NCBI GenBank assembly: GCA_018302815.1
Contig: JAGVZE010000007.1
Location: forward strand, 186,001-250,000
Direction: 5' to 3'
DNA: 64,000 nt
Origin: Candidatus Woesearchaeota archaeon
GTDB lineage: Archaea > Nanobdellota > Nanobdellia > Woesearchaeales > ARS49
The notes under the pieces are model-generated. The model saw only the letters and a program-made list of their open reading frames with translations. It did not search any database and was not told the DNA's origin. Shown one piece after another: positions 44,666 through 52,045 of the stretch (its first letter is position 1; every line of letters begins with the position of its first letter). Made by a program: the position numbers and the translations under genes.

Positions 44666-45436
44666 ATGAGTCCTGATGAGATAGCTGCAGAACTTTGCGG
44701 GATAATACTGGGGGATGGACATGTTCACAAGCATTCTAATCGCATCACTATATCTGGGAGTTCGGACGATCTCGTTTATTTCCGAATAAGAGTCATCCCA
44801 CTTTTTCAGAAACTTTTTCCATTTGTAAATCCAAGAATTGTGAAGCTTAAGAACAAGAACGCATATAATCTTGAAGTAGAAAATAAATCTATCATCAATT
44901 TTTTCATTGGGCGATTCGGTTTTAAGCGTGGGCCAAAGTATGAAGCACACATACCGCCAGACATTCTTTCGTCTCCTTCATTCATACCTCATTTTTTGCG
45001 CGGCTTATTTGATACGGATGGGTGCTTGAAATTCTCAAAGCAAGCCAGAGCTTATTCCTATTATCCGCGCGTCCGCATCGCGCTTGTTTCCTCTCCACTC
45101 ACACATCAACTCAGTTCTATTCTTACGCAGGCAGGTTTCACTTTCAGCAAAGGCACTCAGCAGAATCATGGATATGCGACTAAGAGATCGTTGGTGTGCT
45201 ATGAAATCTCGGGGAAACACGCGTTTGAAAAATGGATGCGCCTCATTCGACCTGCAAATCCAGTCCATGTGACAAAGTATGAATACTGGAAGAAGTTCGG
45301 ACACTATATACCGAAGATAACTTTTGCTGAACGCATTCGGCAAATAGGCCCGGGCGGATTCGAACCGCCGTCACAGGAGTCAGAGTCCCGTATACTTGAC
45401 CGCTATACGACGGGCCTGTTGGACATGGAACGCTAA
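44666..45436 (+). CDS. LAGLIDADG homing endonuclease, intact two-motif form
   Basis: A 256-residue protein with two LAGLIDADG-type motifs: ELCGIILGDGHV (about 8-19) and FLRGLFDTDGCL (about 114-125), giving a monomeric site-specific endonuclease. A TATA box (CTATTTAAGC) 27 nt before ATG 44666 supports this start over GTG 44630. The gene is convergent with tRNA-Gln(CTG): its reading frame runs straight into the tRNA gene (45346-45417, opposite strand) and ends beyond it, so its last ~30 residues are antisense of the tRNA. It is free-standing, not inside an intron or intein that I can see. Confidence 0.8.
   Translation: MSPDEIAAELCGIILGDGHVHKHSNRITISGSSDDLVYFRIRVIPLFQKLFPFVNPRIVKLKNKNAYNLEVENKSIINFFIGRFGFKRGPKYEAHIPPDILSSPSFIPHFLRGLFDTDGCLKFSKQARAYSYYPRVRIALVSSPLTHQLSSILTQAGFTFSKGTQQNHGYATKRSLVCYEISGKHAFEKWMRLIRPANPVHVTKYEYWKKFGHYIPKITFAERIRQIGPGGFEPPSQESESRILDRYTTGLLDMER
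45346..45417 (-). tRNA. tRNA-Gln (CTG)
   Basis: A 72-nt tRNA on the minus strand. Acceptor AGGCCCG/CGGGCCT is perfect, T-arm GGCGG/CCGCC with loop TTCGAAT is perfect, anticodon stem CGGGA/TCCTG holds the loop CTCTGAC (anticodon CTG). A TATA box (CTTTAAATA) lies about 25-35 nt upstream. No intron. The 3' end abuts the end of the homing endonuclease gene. Confidence 0.95.
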
Positions 45437-45446
45437 ACATTAGTAT

Positions 45447-45899
45447 TTAAAGGTTACCTTGGACGAGGAAAATAGTCGCAAAGCCTATCAGGGCGCCTAA
45501 TACAAGTCCTGCTGCGACGTCAGAAACGTGATGCTTTTTTTGCACAACTCTTAACGCTGCAACGCTAATCGCAAGCAGGCTAAAAAGAACAGTCAAAGGC
45601 GTGCTTTGGAAATACATCGCGAGAACAACAGCTAATGTGCCAGCACGCGCGCTATGAGCGCTTGGGAAACTCGAAGCGTCGACCTTCTCGACAATATTGC
45701 TGAATCGCTGCTTTACAGGACGCTGCCTGAAGAACAGCAACCTGATGCCTATGACCACGACGATGTCCGCTATCAATCCAAAAGCTATCTGCCAGCCAAG
45801 AGCGGATAATCCTAACATGAATGCTGAGAGTATCAGGACAACAGAGAGCGGAAAACCGCCGAACGCCTTCAAATCCTGCGAGAGTTCTTCTTGGTACAT
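45447..45899 (-). CDS. PAP2-family phosphatase
   Basis: A 150-residue integral membrane phosphatase of the type-2 phosphatidic acid phosphatase family. Motifs: KxxxxxxRP-type in RLLFFRQRP, PSAHSARA in the middle (PSGH position), and RVVQKKHHVSDVAAG (Arg...His...Asp). Four to five membrane helices. It may dephosphorylate a polyprenyl phosphate or a lipid phosphate. Confidence 0.9.
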   Translation of the reverse strand: MYQEELSQDLKAFGGFPLSVVLILSAFMLGLSALGWQIAFGLIADIVVVIGIRLLFFRQRPVKQRFSNIVEKVDASSFPSAHSARAGTLAVVLAMYFQSTPLTVLFSLLAISVAALRVVQKKHHVSDVAAGLVLGALIGFATIFLVQGNL

Positions 45900-45922
45900 G
45901 GTAATGATAACTCACCCTATAG

Positions 45923-46543
45923 TTAAAATGATTTCGGCTTTTTGCCCCAGCAGAAAATCTCTTTCCAAATAAACGGTTTGAGAAAGAAGAAGGGGATGCG
46001 CAGGAGCGCTTGAAGACGTCTTGGCAGAAACTCCAACAAGCGGTAGCACCATTCTACTTGTTCGAACTCGAAGTCTTTGAGCAGTTGCGGAAGACTTGAA
46101 TGGTTGTATGGCCTCACATGCGACCATTCGCCATAGAAGAACGGGTGATAATCAGTAGGTGTCGCCACAATGAGAACGCCTCCTCTCTTCAGAACACGCC
46201 TCATCTCGTTCATCACATTCTGCAATTCCCTCTTCTCGAAGTGCTCGAGGATGTTGGAAGCGAAAACACAGTCGAACGATTCCGTCTCGTATGGCAACGG
46301 CTCGTTGTCCAAGTCAACGCACGCCGCGCTGAGCCCCTGCTTTTTAAGGTTATCAACTTCTTTCTCCGAATAGGTGACTCCTTCATATTTTTGAGTATTT
46401 GAAAGCGCCTTGCTCAGAAAACCAGTTCCGCAACCGACGTCGAGGACGCTATTCGAACTCTTAAGAAGCCGCAATGCGGTCCTTGGAAGTTTAGGCGCTC
46501 GCGCGACATCGATAGCTCGAGTTGAGCCGCTGTATTCGTACAT
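45923..46543 (-). CDS. SAM-dependent methyltransferase
   Basis: A 206-residue class I methyltransferase. The SAM-binding motif is VLDVGCGTGFLSKAL, and FDCVFASNILEHFEKREL and MRRVLKRGGVLIVATPTDYHPF follow as motifs of the type-11 group. The substrate may be a small molecule, glycan or lipid; this is not decidable. It lies downstream of tRNA-Gln(TTG) and its remnants. Confidence 0.9.
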   Translation of the reverse strand: MYEYSGSTRAIDVARAPKLPRTALRLLKSSNSVLDVGCGTGFLSKALSNTQKYEGVTYSEKEVDNLKKQGLSAACVDLDNEPLPYETESFDCVFASNILEHFEKRELQNVMNEMRRVLKRGGVLIVATPTDYHPFFYGEWSHVRPYNHSSLPQLLKDFEFEQVEWCYRLLEFLPRRLQALLRIPFFFLKPFIWKEIFCWGKKPKSF

Positions 46544-46565
46544 GATGACCTTTGCGTTCTTAAGT

Positions 46566-46645
46566 TATAGCCCTGACCGGATCTGAAAAACCCTGCGAGG
46601 TTTTCCAGCCCATGAAAAGCCAATGGCTTTTCAGGTTCGAACTAC
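46566..46645 (-). repeat. tRNA-Gln 3'-end remnant with a hairpin insert (copy A)
   Basis: Read on the minus strand, the tail of a tRNA (GTTCGAACC, then GATCCGGTCAGGGCTATA) is interrupted inside the T-loop by a 50-nt insert (46584-46633). The insert holds two hairpins: TGAAAAGCCA/TGGCTTTTCA and a GGAAAACC/GGTTTTTC-type stem. A mirror-image T-arm (GAACTA...TAGTTC) precedes it. It resembles the neighbouring tRNA-Gln(TTG) 3' end (GAATCCGGTCGGGCCTAT). Confidence 0.65.
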
Positions 46646-46730
46646 GCTCACTTACGTTCGCTAGTTCAAATCCGCTCGTGGCTATGCGCATATTTATGCG
46701 TTGATGCTTCGCATTTGAATAGCTTAGCAA

Positions 46731-46788
46731 TATAGCCCCGACCGGATTCGAACTGCCCCACCCCTTCGGGCTGGTGCAGTTCGAATCC
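46731..46788 (-). repeat. tRNA-Gln 3'-end remnant with inverted T-arm (copy B)
   Basis: On the minus strand GCAGTTCGAATCCGGTCGG (46740-46756, continuing GGCTATA) is another truncated tRNA 3' end. A second, inverted copy of the T-arm follows: GGATTCGAACTGC (46744-46756) and GCAGTTCGAATCC (46776-46788) are a perfect 13-nt inverted repeat around a CCACCCC/GGGCTGG hairpin. The adjacent sequence (to 46833) holds further short hairpins. Confidence 0.65.
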
Positions 46789-46833
46789 TCAGTGCACATT
46801 TCTGTGCAGGGACTTTGTCCTTAACTATTTCAT

Positions 46834-46905
46834 AGGCCCGACCGGATTCGAACCGGTGTCAACGGGTCCAAAGCCCGCTATACTTGACCGCTATACGACG
46901 GGCCT
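46834..46905 (-). tRNA. tRNA-Gln (TTG)
   Basis: A 72-nt tRNA on the minus strand: acceptor AGGCCCG/CGGGCCT, anticodon stem GCGGG/CCCGT with loop CTTTGGA (anticodon TTG), T-arm ACCGG/CCGGT with loop TTCGAAT. A TATA box (CTTTATAAG) lies about 27-33 nt upstream. It shares its acceptor and D-arm sequence with the tRNA-Gln(CTG) gene. Two degenerate 3'-end copies lie downstream. Confidence 0.95.
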
Positions 46906-46978
46906 GCAGTAGCGAGAATAAGCCAAGGAGCCACTTATAAAGGTTTTGGCGATTCACTTTAAGAACTACGCACCAAAA

Positions 46979-47122
46979 CTAGTTTTTCCAGCCTTTCCTC
47001 AATTCAGCTATGATTTCCTGAGTTGGGCGTGTGTCCTTGACAGGTCCAATGTTCCACAATACTTTTGCAAGCGGCAAGTTCTTGAAATTTTCATCTTGTT
47101 GAATTGTACTATTTTTAGTCAT
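46979..47122 (-). CDS. 47-residue antitoxin-like protein
   Basis: A short minus-strand ORF. The ending VKDTRPTQEIIAELRKGWKN resembles the C-terminal toxin-binding tail of the VapB protein at 17604 (KGRPTGEILREWRDKRKF). There is no DNA-binding domain and no toxin gene nearby, so it may be an orphan or degraded antitoxin. The promoter is weak by eye. A plus-strand ORF over the same stretch looks less protein-like. Confidence 0.42.
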   Translation of the reverse strand: MTKNSTIQQDENFKNLPLAKVLWNIGPVKDTRPTQEIIAELRKGWKN

Positions 47123-47177
47123 ACGATTCAGTTAGTCAAAGTGATATGAATTTCTTTTGAACGGCTAAATTGAGTCA

Positions 47178-47930
47178 CTATTTGAACTGCTTCAGCGCTT
47201 CCTCTTCAAGGAAGTGCAATTGGCCCGGAACTATCAGTGCATGCGGAGCATCGCCGAATTGTGCGTCAGCTACGTCAAGAACTTTTCCTGCAACTATTTT
47301 TTGAGTCTTCCAGCCAAGTCTCGCTACGCCAACACACCAATCATTTGGAGTGAACACATTCTCCTTTCTGTTGCGTTCTATCCTCCTTAGAATCTCTATC
47401 GCTTCATAGATAGACATATACTTGTTCTCCTTCGGCCTTAAGTCCAGAAGGACAAGAGTGTGAGCGCCGATTGATTTGTTGGCTTTTATCATATCATATG
47501 CTGTTTCAGGTTCAAAACCTTCCTGCGGAAAAGGAATGCTGGTCGTTTTACCGAACTTGTAAACTTGCAAACCCGTTGCGCCAATGGCTGATATTATTGA
47601 TGCGTTATGGAACACTTCTGTTTTGATGTTTTGTTCTTTTGCTCTACCTAGAATGTCCCAGTGGGTCGTCGCGCACAGAGGGTCGCCTATGACCAATAGG
47701 GCTACGTTTTCTTTCTTTGATTCGGTTAAAAGCTGTTTTGCATCTTCAACGAATTCACGGTCGGCCAGATTAACTTTCTTGCCGTAGAGTTTTTCTAATG
47801 ATTCAATCGGACAACTCAGCTTAGAGGTATAACTCTCCAAATACACTTTCGAACACTTTTTCACTGCTTCAAGACCCTTGACCGAAACGTCCTTTTCGTC
47901 TGAAAGGCCAAGCCCTATGAGGTATAACAT
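47178..47930 (-). CDS. dphB: Diphthine synthase
   Basis: A 250-residue SAM-dependent methyltransferase that trimethylates the 3-amino-carboxypropyl histidine of aEF2 in diphthamide formation. It shares the corrin/porphyrin (TP) methyltransferase fold: MLYLIGLGLSDEKDVSVKGLEA, VIGDPLCATTH, FHNASIISAIGATGLQVYKFG. CTTTAAAAAC lies about 27 nt upstream. Other diphthamide genes are not in the window. Confidence 0.96.
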   Translation of the reverse strand: MLYLIGLGLSDEKDVSVKGLEAVKKCSKVYLESYTSKLSCPIESLEKLYGKKVNLADREFVEDAKQLLTESKKENVALLVIGDPLCATTHWDILGRAKEQNIKTEVFHNASIISAIGATGLQVYKFGKTTSIPFPQEGFEPETAYDMIKANKSIGAHTLVLLDLRPKENKYMSIYEAIEILRRIERNRKENVFTPNDWCVGVARLGWKTQKIVAGKVLDVADAQFGDAPHALIVPGQLHFLEEEALKQFK

Positions 47931-48005
47931 GTGATAAAGAGCGCTAAAGGGGGTTTTTAAAGGTTTATGCTAATGCTTATAATTCGCCTATTTTTCCAGC
48001 CGACT

Positions 48006-48479
48006 ATGACTGTCCTCGACATCCCCAAAGTTAAACAAAAGCCAAACCATTGCGGGCCTGCCTGCCTTAGCATGGTCGCCCAGTATTTCGGGAAGTCCCT
48101 TGACCAGGAAGAAATCGCGCAGTATTGGGGCGGCGAGGAACATTTCAAGAAGGGAGGAGTCGCGAGGCAAACACTTGTCCAATGCGCAAGGCATCATGGC
48201 TTCATCGCCAATTCGTACGAAGGACTATCTCTTGACAATGTTGTCGAGTTCATAGATCGAGGGCTCCCAATCATCGCAAGAGTCCAAGCTTCAAGACGAT
48301 GGTCACACTACATAGTCATCAAAGGCTACCAAACCAACCCCACCTCGCTTTTCCTAAACGACCCCGGCAGCAGTCCGTACGAAGAACAACCCTATGAAGA
48401 CTTCGTTCTCAGATGGCGGATAAGACGAAAGAACCATGCGAGTTACCGATATGGGATTGTTTTAAGACCAAGAGAGTGA
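48006..48479 (+). CDS. Peptidase C39-like cysteine peptidase
   Basis: A 157-residue, single-domain C39-type papain-like protein. The Cys-His pair is Cys16 (NHCGPACLSMVAQYFG) and His101 (RWSHYIVIKGY); Asn118-Asp119 (LFLNDPGSS) completes the site. There is no ABC transporter domain, so it is a stand-alone peptidase of unknown target. GCTTATAATTC 27 nt upstream supports the ATG at 48006. Confidence 0.85.
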   Translation: MTVLDIPKVKQKPNHCGPACLSMVAQYFGKSLDQEEIAQYWGGEEHFKKGGVARQTLVQCARHHGFIANSYEGLSLDNVVEFIDRGLPIIARVQASRRWSHYIVIKGYQTNPTSLFLNDPGSSPYEEQPYEDFVLRWRIRRKNHASYRYGIVLRPRE

Positions 48480-48494
48480 ACGCTTTTTGAAAGT

Positions 48495-49133
48495 TTAGGC
48501 CGCCTTGAATTGAAGATATTCTTTTAGTCTTGACTCATTCGCAGACCCCAAAAACGCATCGACCGCTCTTTCCAAGTATTCAATACGTCTCTTTTCCCAC
48601 GTATCAGATGCTGCATTCTTATCATCCTCATTTGAATACGTCTTGAACGCGGTATTCATATCTTTGAAGAAATTCATAGAATAACCTGCTATCTGCGTCA
48701 TCGTTCCGCAAAGCGTTCCATATACGCCTCGAGCATCCAATTCATCAATTTTCGAATCCATCCGTACTACATCGATCTGTACAACTGCTTCGTCAAGCCC
48801 AACGCCCGTTCTTCGAATTAATCCATACGAAAGTGTGTCGATATCTTCATCCAATTGAGGACTATGAGGGAAAACGATGAGCATCGAATCGTCTTTTATT
48901 CCGCTGAATGCCGATCTTTTAGTAAGACCCCCTCGGAATGAATACGGAATACTTCTGTCAGATGAGTGTTTCAAAACGCAGGCCATCGCGTGCAGAGCAG
49001 GTATGCTGATTCCAGCGTATCCGAAACGAGAGTCATATCGCGCAGTATTTTTAATCGCATGTCCGAACCTGCCATCGAATGCAGAATCTGCGCAAGAGAC
49101 AATCAACGTAATTAATTTTTGATGCTCATTCAT
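48495..49133 (-). CDS. Hypothetical protein
   Basis: A 212-residue soluble protein (MNEHQKLITLIVSCADSAFDGRFG) that I do not recognise. The N-terminal half looks alpha/beta with conserved-looking ARYDSRFGYAGISIPALHAMA; the C-terminal part is helical. The start is decided by a TTTTTTAAC about 25 nt upstream; a longer frame to 49223 is not supported. Confidence 0.62.
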   Translation of the reverse strand: MNEHQKLITLIVSCADSAFDGRFGHAIKNTARYDSRFGYAGISIPALHAMACVLKHSSDRSIPYSFRGGLTKRSAFSGIKDDSMLIVFPHSPQLDEDIDTLSYGLIRRTGVGLDEAVVQIDVVRMDSKIDELDARGVYGTLCGTMTQIAGYSMNFFKDMNTAFKTYSNEDDKNAASDTWEKRRIEYLERAVDAFLGSANESRLKEYLQFKAA

Positions 49134-49185
49134 GAATTTTGCTTTTAGTTGAACGGTTAAAAAACATTTATGTGGTGGAATATGG

Positions 49186-49220
49186 ATAAAAGAAAAAAAA
49201 GAACCCTCCTTGCGGAGGGC
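49186..49220 (-). terminator. Intrinsic-type terminator downstream of ftsZ
   Basis: On the minus strand a 6-bp GC stem (CCCTCC/GGAGGG, loop GCAA) is followed by TTCTTTTTTTTTC. It lies about 75 nt after the ftsZ stop codon. An overlapping plus-strand ORF is not credible for this reason. Confidence 0.8.
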
Positions 49221-49295
49221 CAAAGGTTTGCCTTCAAGTTGCGCGTAAAGCGCATGGGGGTGGTAAATGAAGGCATAGAATGTAATGTAAAAAAA

Positions 49296-50363
49296 CTAAT
49301 GGAGGACTTCGATTCCGAGGTCGTCGTATTGTCTTGCGCTGGCAGACTGCTTTGGAGCGGTCTTTCCTATGATTGAAGTGCTCTTGACGCCAGTGATGAT
49401 AGTCATCACCATTATCTTGCCCTTCATCTCTTCGGTGACTCTGGCTCCCCAGATGACATTCGCATCTTCATCAAGCGATTCAGTCGCAAGCTCACCTACG
49501 CGGTTGATCTCATCAAGAGTCATGTCCGGACCGCCCCATACGTGGATGAGAGCGCCGGTCGCGCCTGCGTAGTTGATGTCAAGAAGCGGATTCTGCAAAG
49601 CTCCTTTCACAGCCTCTTCAACCCTGTTCGTAGTGTCGGAACTTCCAACACCAATTGCTGCAACGCCGCCATTTGTCATGATCGCGCGCACATCAGCGAA
49701 GTCAAGGTTCACAAGGCTTGGGACTGCAATAGTTTCAACGATACCCTTTATCATAGTCGAAACAAGCTCGTTCGCGACAGCGAAAGCCTGCTGAATAGGC
49801 AGGTTGCCCGCAATCTGAACCAAGCGGTTGTTGTCGATAACGATAACAGTGTCAGCGCCCTTTCTTAATTGCTCAAGACCAAACTCTGCTTTCTCAATTC
49901 GAGCACGCTCGATAGAGAAGGGCATAGTCACAGTGCCGATAACGATCGCGCCCATATCCTTGCAAAGCTGGGCAACAACAGGAGCTGAACCAGTACCGGT
50001 TCCTCCACCCATACCTGCGCAGACAAAGACCATATCCGCTCCCTTAAGCGTAGCTTTGAGCTCGTTGATAGATTCCTGAGCAGCTTCAGCTCCCTTTTGC
50101 GGGAAACCGCCGCAGCCAAGACCACGAGTCGCTTCCTTACCGATGATGAACTTCTTATCAGCTTCTGATATTTTCAGATGTTGAGTGTCAGTATTCACCG
50201 CTACTATTTCGGCGCCTTTAATTCCCCTCTTATATAACCACGTGACCATATTGTTGCCGGCTCCACCGCAACCGATCACCTTAATATTGGCCTGACCTAG
50301 TGCTAGGCCTCCAAAGCTCTCTTCTGTTATACTGTTTTTTGCGTTTTGTACCAAAAACTCCAT
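49296..50363 (-). CDS. ftsZ: Cell division protein FtsZ
   Basis: A 355-residue tubulin-like GTPase that forms the division ring. The tubulin signature GGGTGTGS is at 119-126, with [10 protein letters not shown] at 29-38 and VNTDTQHL for nucleotide binding. The C-terminus DLGIEVLH matches the short conserved tail of archaeal FtsZ. GGGGG precedes the ATG, and GTATAAAATTT further upstream would give a leader of about 25-30 nt. A terminator follows. Confidence 0.97.
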   Translation of the reverse strand: MEFLVQNAKNSITEESFGGLALGQANIKVIGCGGAGNNMVTWLYKRGIKGAEIVAVNTDTQHLKISEADKKFIIGKEATRGLGCGGFPQKGAEAAQESINELKATLKGADMVFVCAGMGGGTGTGSAPVVAQLCKDMGAIVIGTVTMPFSIERARIEKAEFGLEQLRKGADTVIVIDNNRLVQIAGNLPIQQAFAVANELVSTMIKGIVETIAVPSLVNLDFADVRAIMTNGGVAAIGVGSSDTTNRVEEAVKGALQNPLLDINYAGATGALIHVWGGPDMTLDEINRVGELATESLDEDANVIWGARVTEEMKGKIMVMTIITGVKSTSIIGKTAPKQSASARQYDDLGIEVLH

Positions 50364-50764
50364 GTTGGTCCCCCCTTTTGGTGTTAGTGTGTTACTTCCA
50401 AGTACTCCTAAAAAATTTTATACTTGGAGCTATTACTGTTCTCTCAGAAGGTGTTGTGATTCGCGCCAAACGATATCAACATCTAGTTCGCCAGAACGCC
50501 AGTAAAGTATCAGTTCAATCGTCGCCAAACGATTGGACAAACACAAAGTAACTTTGCGCCAACAAAGTTTACTTATAATTTTCTTTCATCTTTTTATCAT
50601 TTATAAATGTTGTGGCAGATGAAACTATATTTTGTAGTTTATTTGATGTCTTTTTTTGAAATTTATCGACGATGACTGGTAGTGAAAATAATTTCATACC
50701 ACTTGGGAGTGAACTTGTTTTTGTTTCATCAAAAACCAAATCAACTTAAAAATAAACTAAGAAT
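50364..50764. other. Long intergenic region upstream of ftsZ
   Basis: About 400 nt without a convincing gene. It holds the ftsZ promoter, an 11-nt direct repeat CGCCAAACGAT (50464-50474 and 50523-50533), further CGCCA units and a CAAAGT/ACTTTG palindrome (50544-50556). The segment toward 50764 is AT-rich. The repeats may be regulator sites for ftsZ; I see no RNA gene. Confidence 0.4.
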
Positions 50765-51397
50765 TCATCCCTGCAATCTTCTCGCGAAATCACTCACGAG
50801 CTGTTTGCCTTTCTTTATCGCTTTCTGCACGTGCTCGCCGTACCATTCCATGTACGCCGCGATGTCTTTTATGCGATTGCCCCAAGAACCGAGGAAGACG
50901 ACATTCTCAAGAGTCAGCCTTACTGGCATAGGCACTTTCTCATCAGCATAACCAAGAGGAATCACTGCGTGAATCGCCGCGTTACCAGGAACACCAACGA
51001 TACGGCGAAGTTTCTCCTCTTCAAACGCGCCAACCCAGCAGCTTGAAACTCCCTGATCGTGAGCCGCAAGAAGAATATTCTGCACGGCAGTGCCAGCGTT
51101 ATGAGCGCTGTAAAGCACACCCTTCTCTCCATAAAATCTTTTCGTCTTATCAGGATCAGTGCAAACGACAAGAATGACCTGCGCCGTTCCAACCCAATAC
51201 TGCTCGACGCACGCGCTCCCGATATCCTGACGCGCCTGCTCGTCGGTCACCAAAATTATTTTCACATCCTGCAGATTTCCTGCCGACGGAGCGAACCTGG
51301 CAGCATCCAAAATGTTCCCAAGCTTCTCAAATTCCAAAGGGATATCTTGAAATTTGCGTATACTCCTTCTTGTAGCTATGCATTCAAGCGCGTCCAT
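50765..51397 (-). CDS. Nitroreductase-family flavoprotein
   Basis: A 210-residue FMN-dependent oxidoreductase of the nitroreductase family. ATRRSIRKFQD at the start, APSAGNLQDVKIILV (FMN/substrate contact) and VGAFEEEKLRRIVGVP in the second half match the family plan. Reduces nitro, quinone or flavin-type substrates with NAD(P)H. A stand-alone gene. Confidence 0.92.
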   Translation of the reverse strand: MDALECIATRRSIRKFQDIPLEFEKLGNILDAARFAPSAGNLQDVKIILVTDEQARQDIGSACVEQYWVGTAQVILVVCTDPDKTKRFYGEKGVLYSAHNAGTAVQNILLAAHDQGVSSCWVGAFEEEKLRRIVGVPGNAAIHAVIPLGYADEKVPMPVRLTLENVVFLGSWGNRIKDIAAYMEWYGEHVQKAIKKGKQLVSDFARRLQG

Positions 51398-51447
51398 GAA
51401 ACCTCTTTATAGAAGAATAAAAAGAAAAAACGTTAATAAATGTTTGC

Positions 51448-52008
51448 CTACTGCGGCTGCTGCGGGATGGCCATTCCAACTTCCGAAAGCAAAGCTCCCA
51501 AATCTTGGAAGTTCACATCAGAAGGCGGAACGAACATATCATCGCTAATGGAAACCGATTCACAAGCCATATCGGGATTCTGCGCCTCGCTCACCAATTC
51601 GTCATGGCTTTTAGTCTGAGGCGCCTGTCCTCCAAGCTTCACTAAATCTGCCATTTTCATCTTGCTTCCGACATTTCCTGACCAAGAATACATCCATTCC
51701 TGCGTGTAAATTCCGTGAGCATCAACAGGGCTCGTGTCCATACGAACGTTCTTGCCCTTGAAATAGAGAGTCGCAGTCATGCCTTCTTTAGTCGAAACAC
51801 ACTTGACAGGAAGTCCATTTGTCAAAGCATTCGCAAGATCGAACAGGCTGGTAGTCTCTTCCACCGGCGCTTTCTTCTCTTGCTGAACTGGCGCAGGCTC
51901 TGAATTTACCTGCGATTCACCTGACGCTACCTGATTTGTTTCCGCTGCAGGCTGGCTTTCACCGCACGCGAACAAAAACAAACACAACACTATAAACAAT
52001 TTTTTCAT
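51448..52008 (-). CDS. Lipoprotein of unknown function
   Basis: A 186-residue lipoprotein. MKKLFIVLCLFLFACG gives a signal and lipobox, then a Gln/Ser/Pro-rich linker and a domain of about 120 residues beginning PVKCVSTKEGMTATLYFKG with two cysteines (CVS, MACE). GAGGTG precedes the ATG. The domain looks like a ligand-binding or sensor beta fold (TLYFKGKNVRMDTSP). No known family recognised. Confidence 0.75.
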   Translation of the reverse strand: MKKLFIVLCLFLFACGESQPAAETNQVASGESQVNSEPAPVQQEKKAPVEETTSLFDLANALTNGLPVKCVSTKEGMTATLYFKGKNVRMDTSPVDAHGIYTQEWMYSWSGNVGSKMKMADLVKLGGQAPQTKSHDELVSEAQNPDMACESVSISDDMFVPPSDVNFQDLGALLSEVGMAIPQQPQ

Positions 52009-52045
52009 AAAAACACCTCAAAACCCGCTACATTTGGCGCAGCTA

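Noticed and set aside
45346-45436. The GPGGFEPPSQESES end of the homing endonuclease as a conserved domain
   Set aside because: It is translation of the antisense strand of tRNA-Gln(CTG), so not a protein family signature.
46566-46905. Prophage or integrative element attachment sites
   Set aside because: Partial tRNA ends suggest att sites, but no integrase, phage or plasmid gene is present and the pieces are interrupted by hairpins rather than flanking an element. Kept as an unexplained pattern instead.
46946-47149. Plus-strand ORF of 67 codons
   Set aside because: The minus-strand 47-residue ORF in the same place has a recognisable antitoxin-like tail; the plus-strand product has no such support.
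49170-49376. Plus-strand ORF of 68 codons overlapping ftsZ
   Set aside because: It contains the ftsZ terminator (CCCTCC/GGAGGG with a T-run on the minus strand) and overlaps the ftsZ 3' end.
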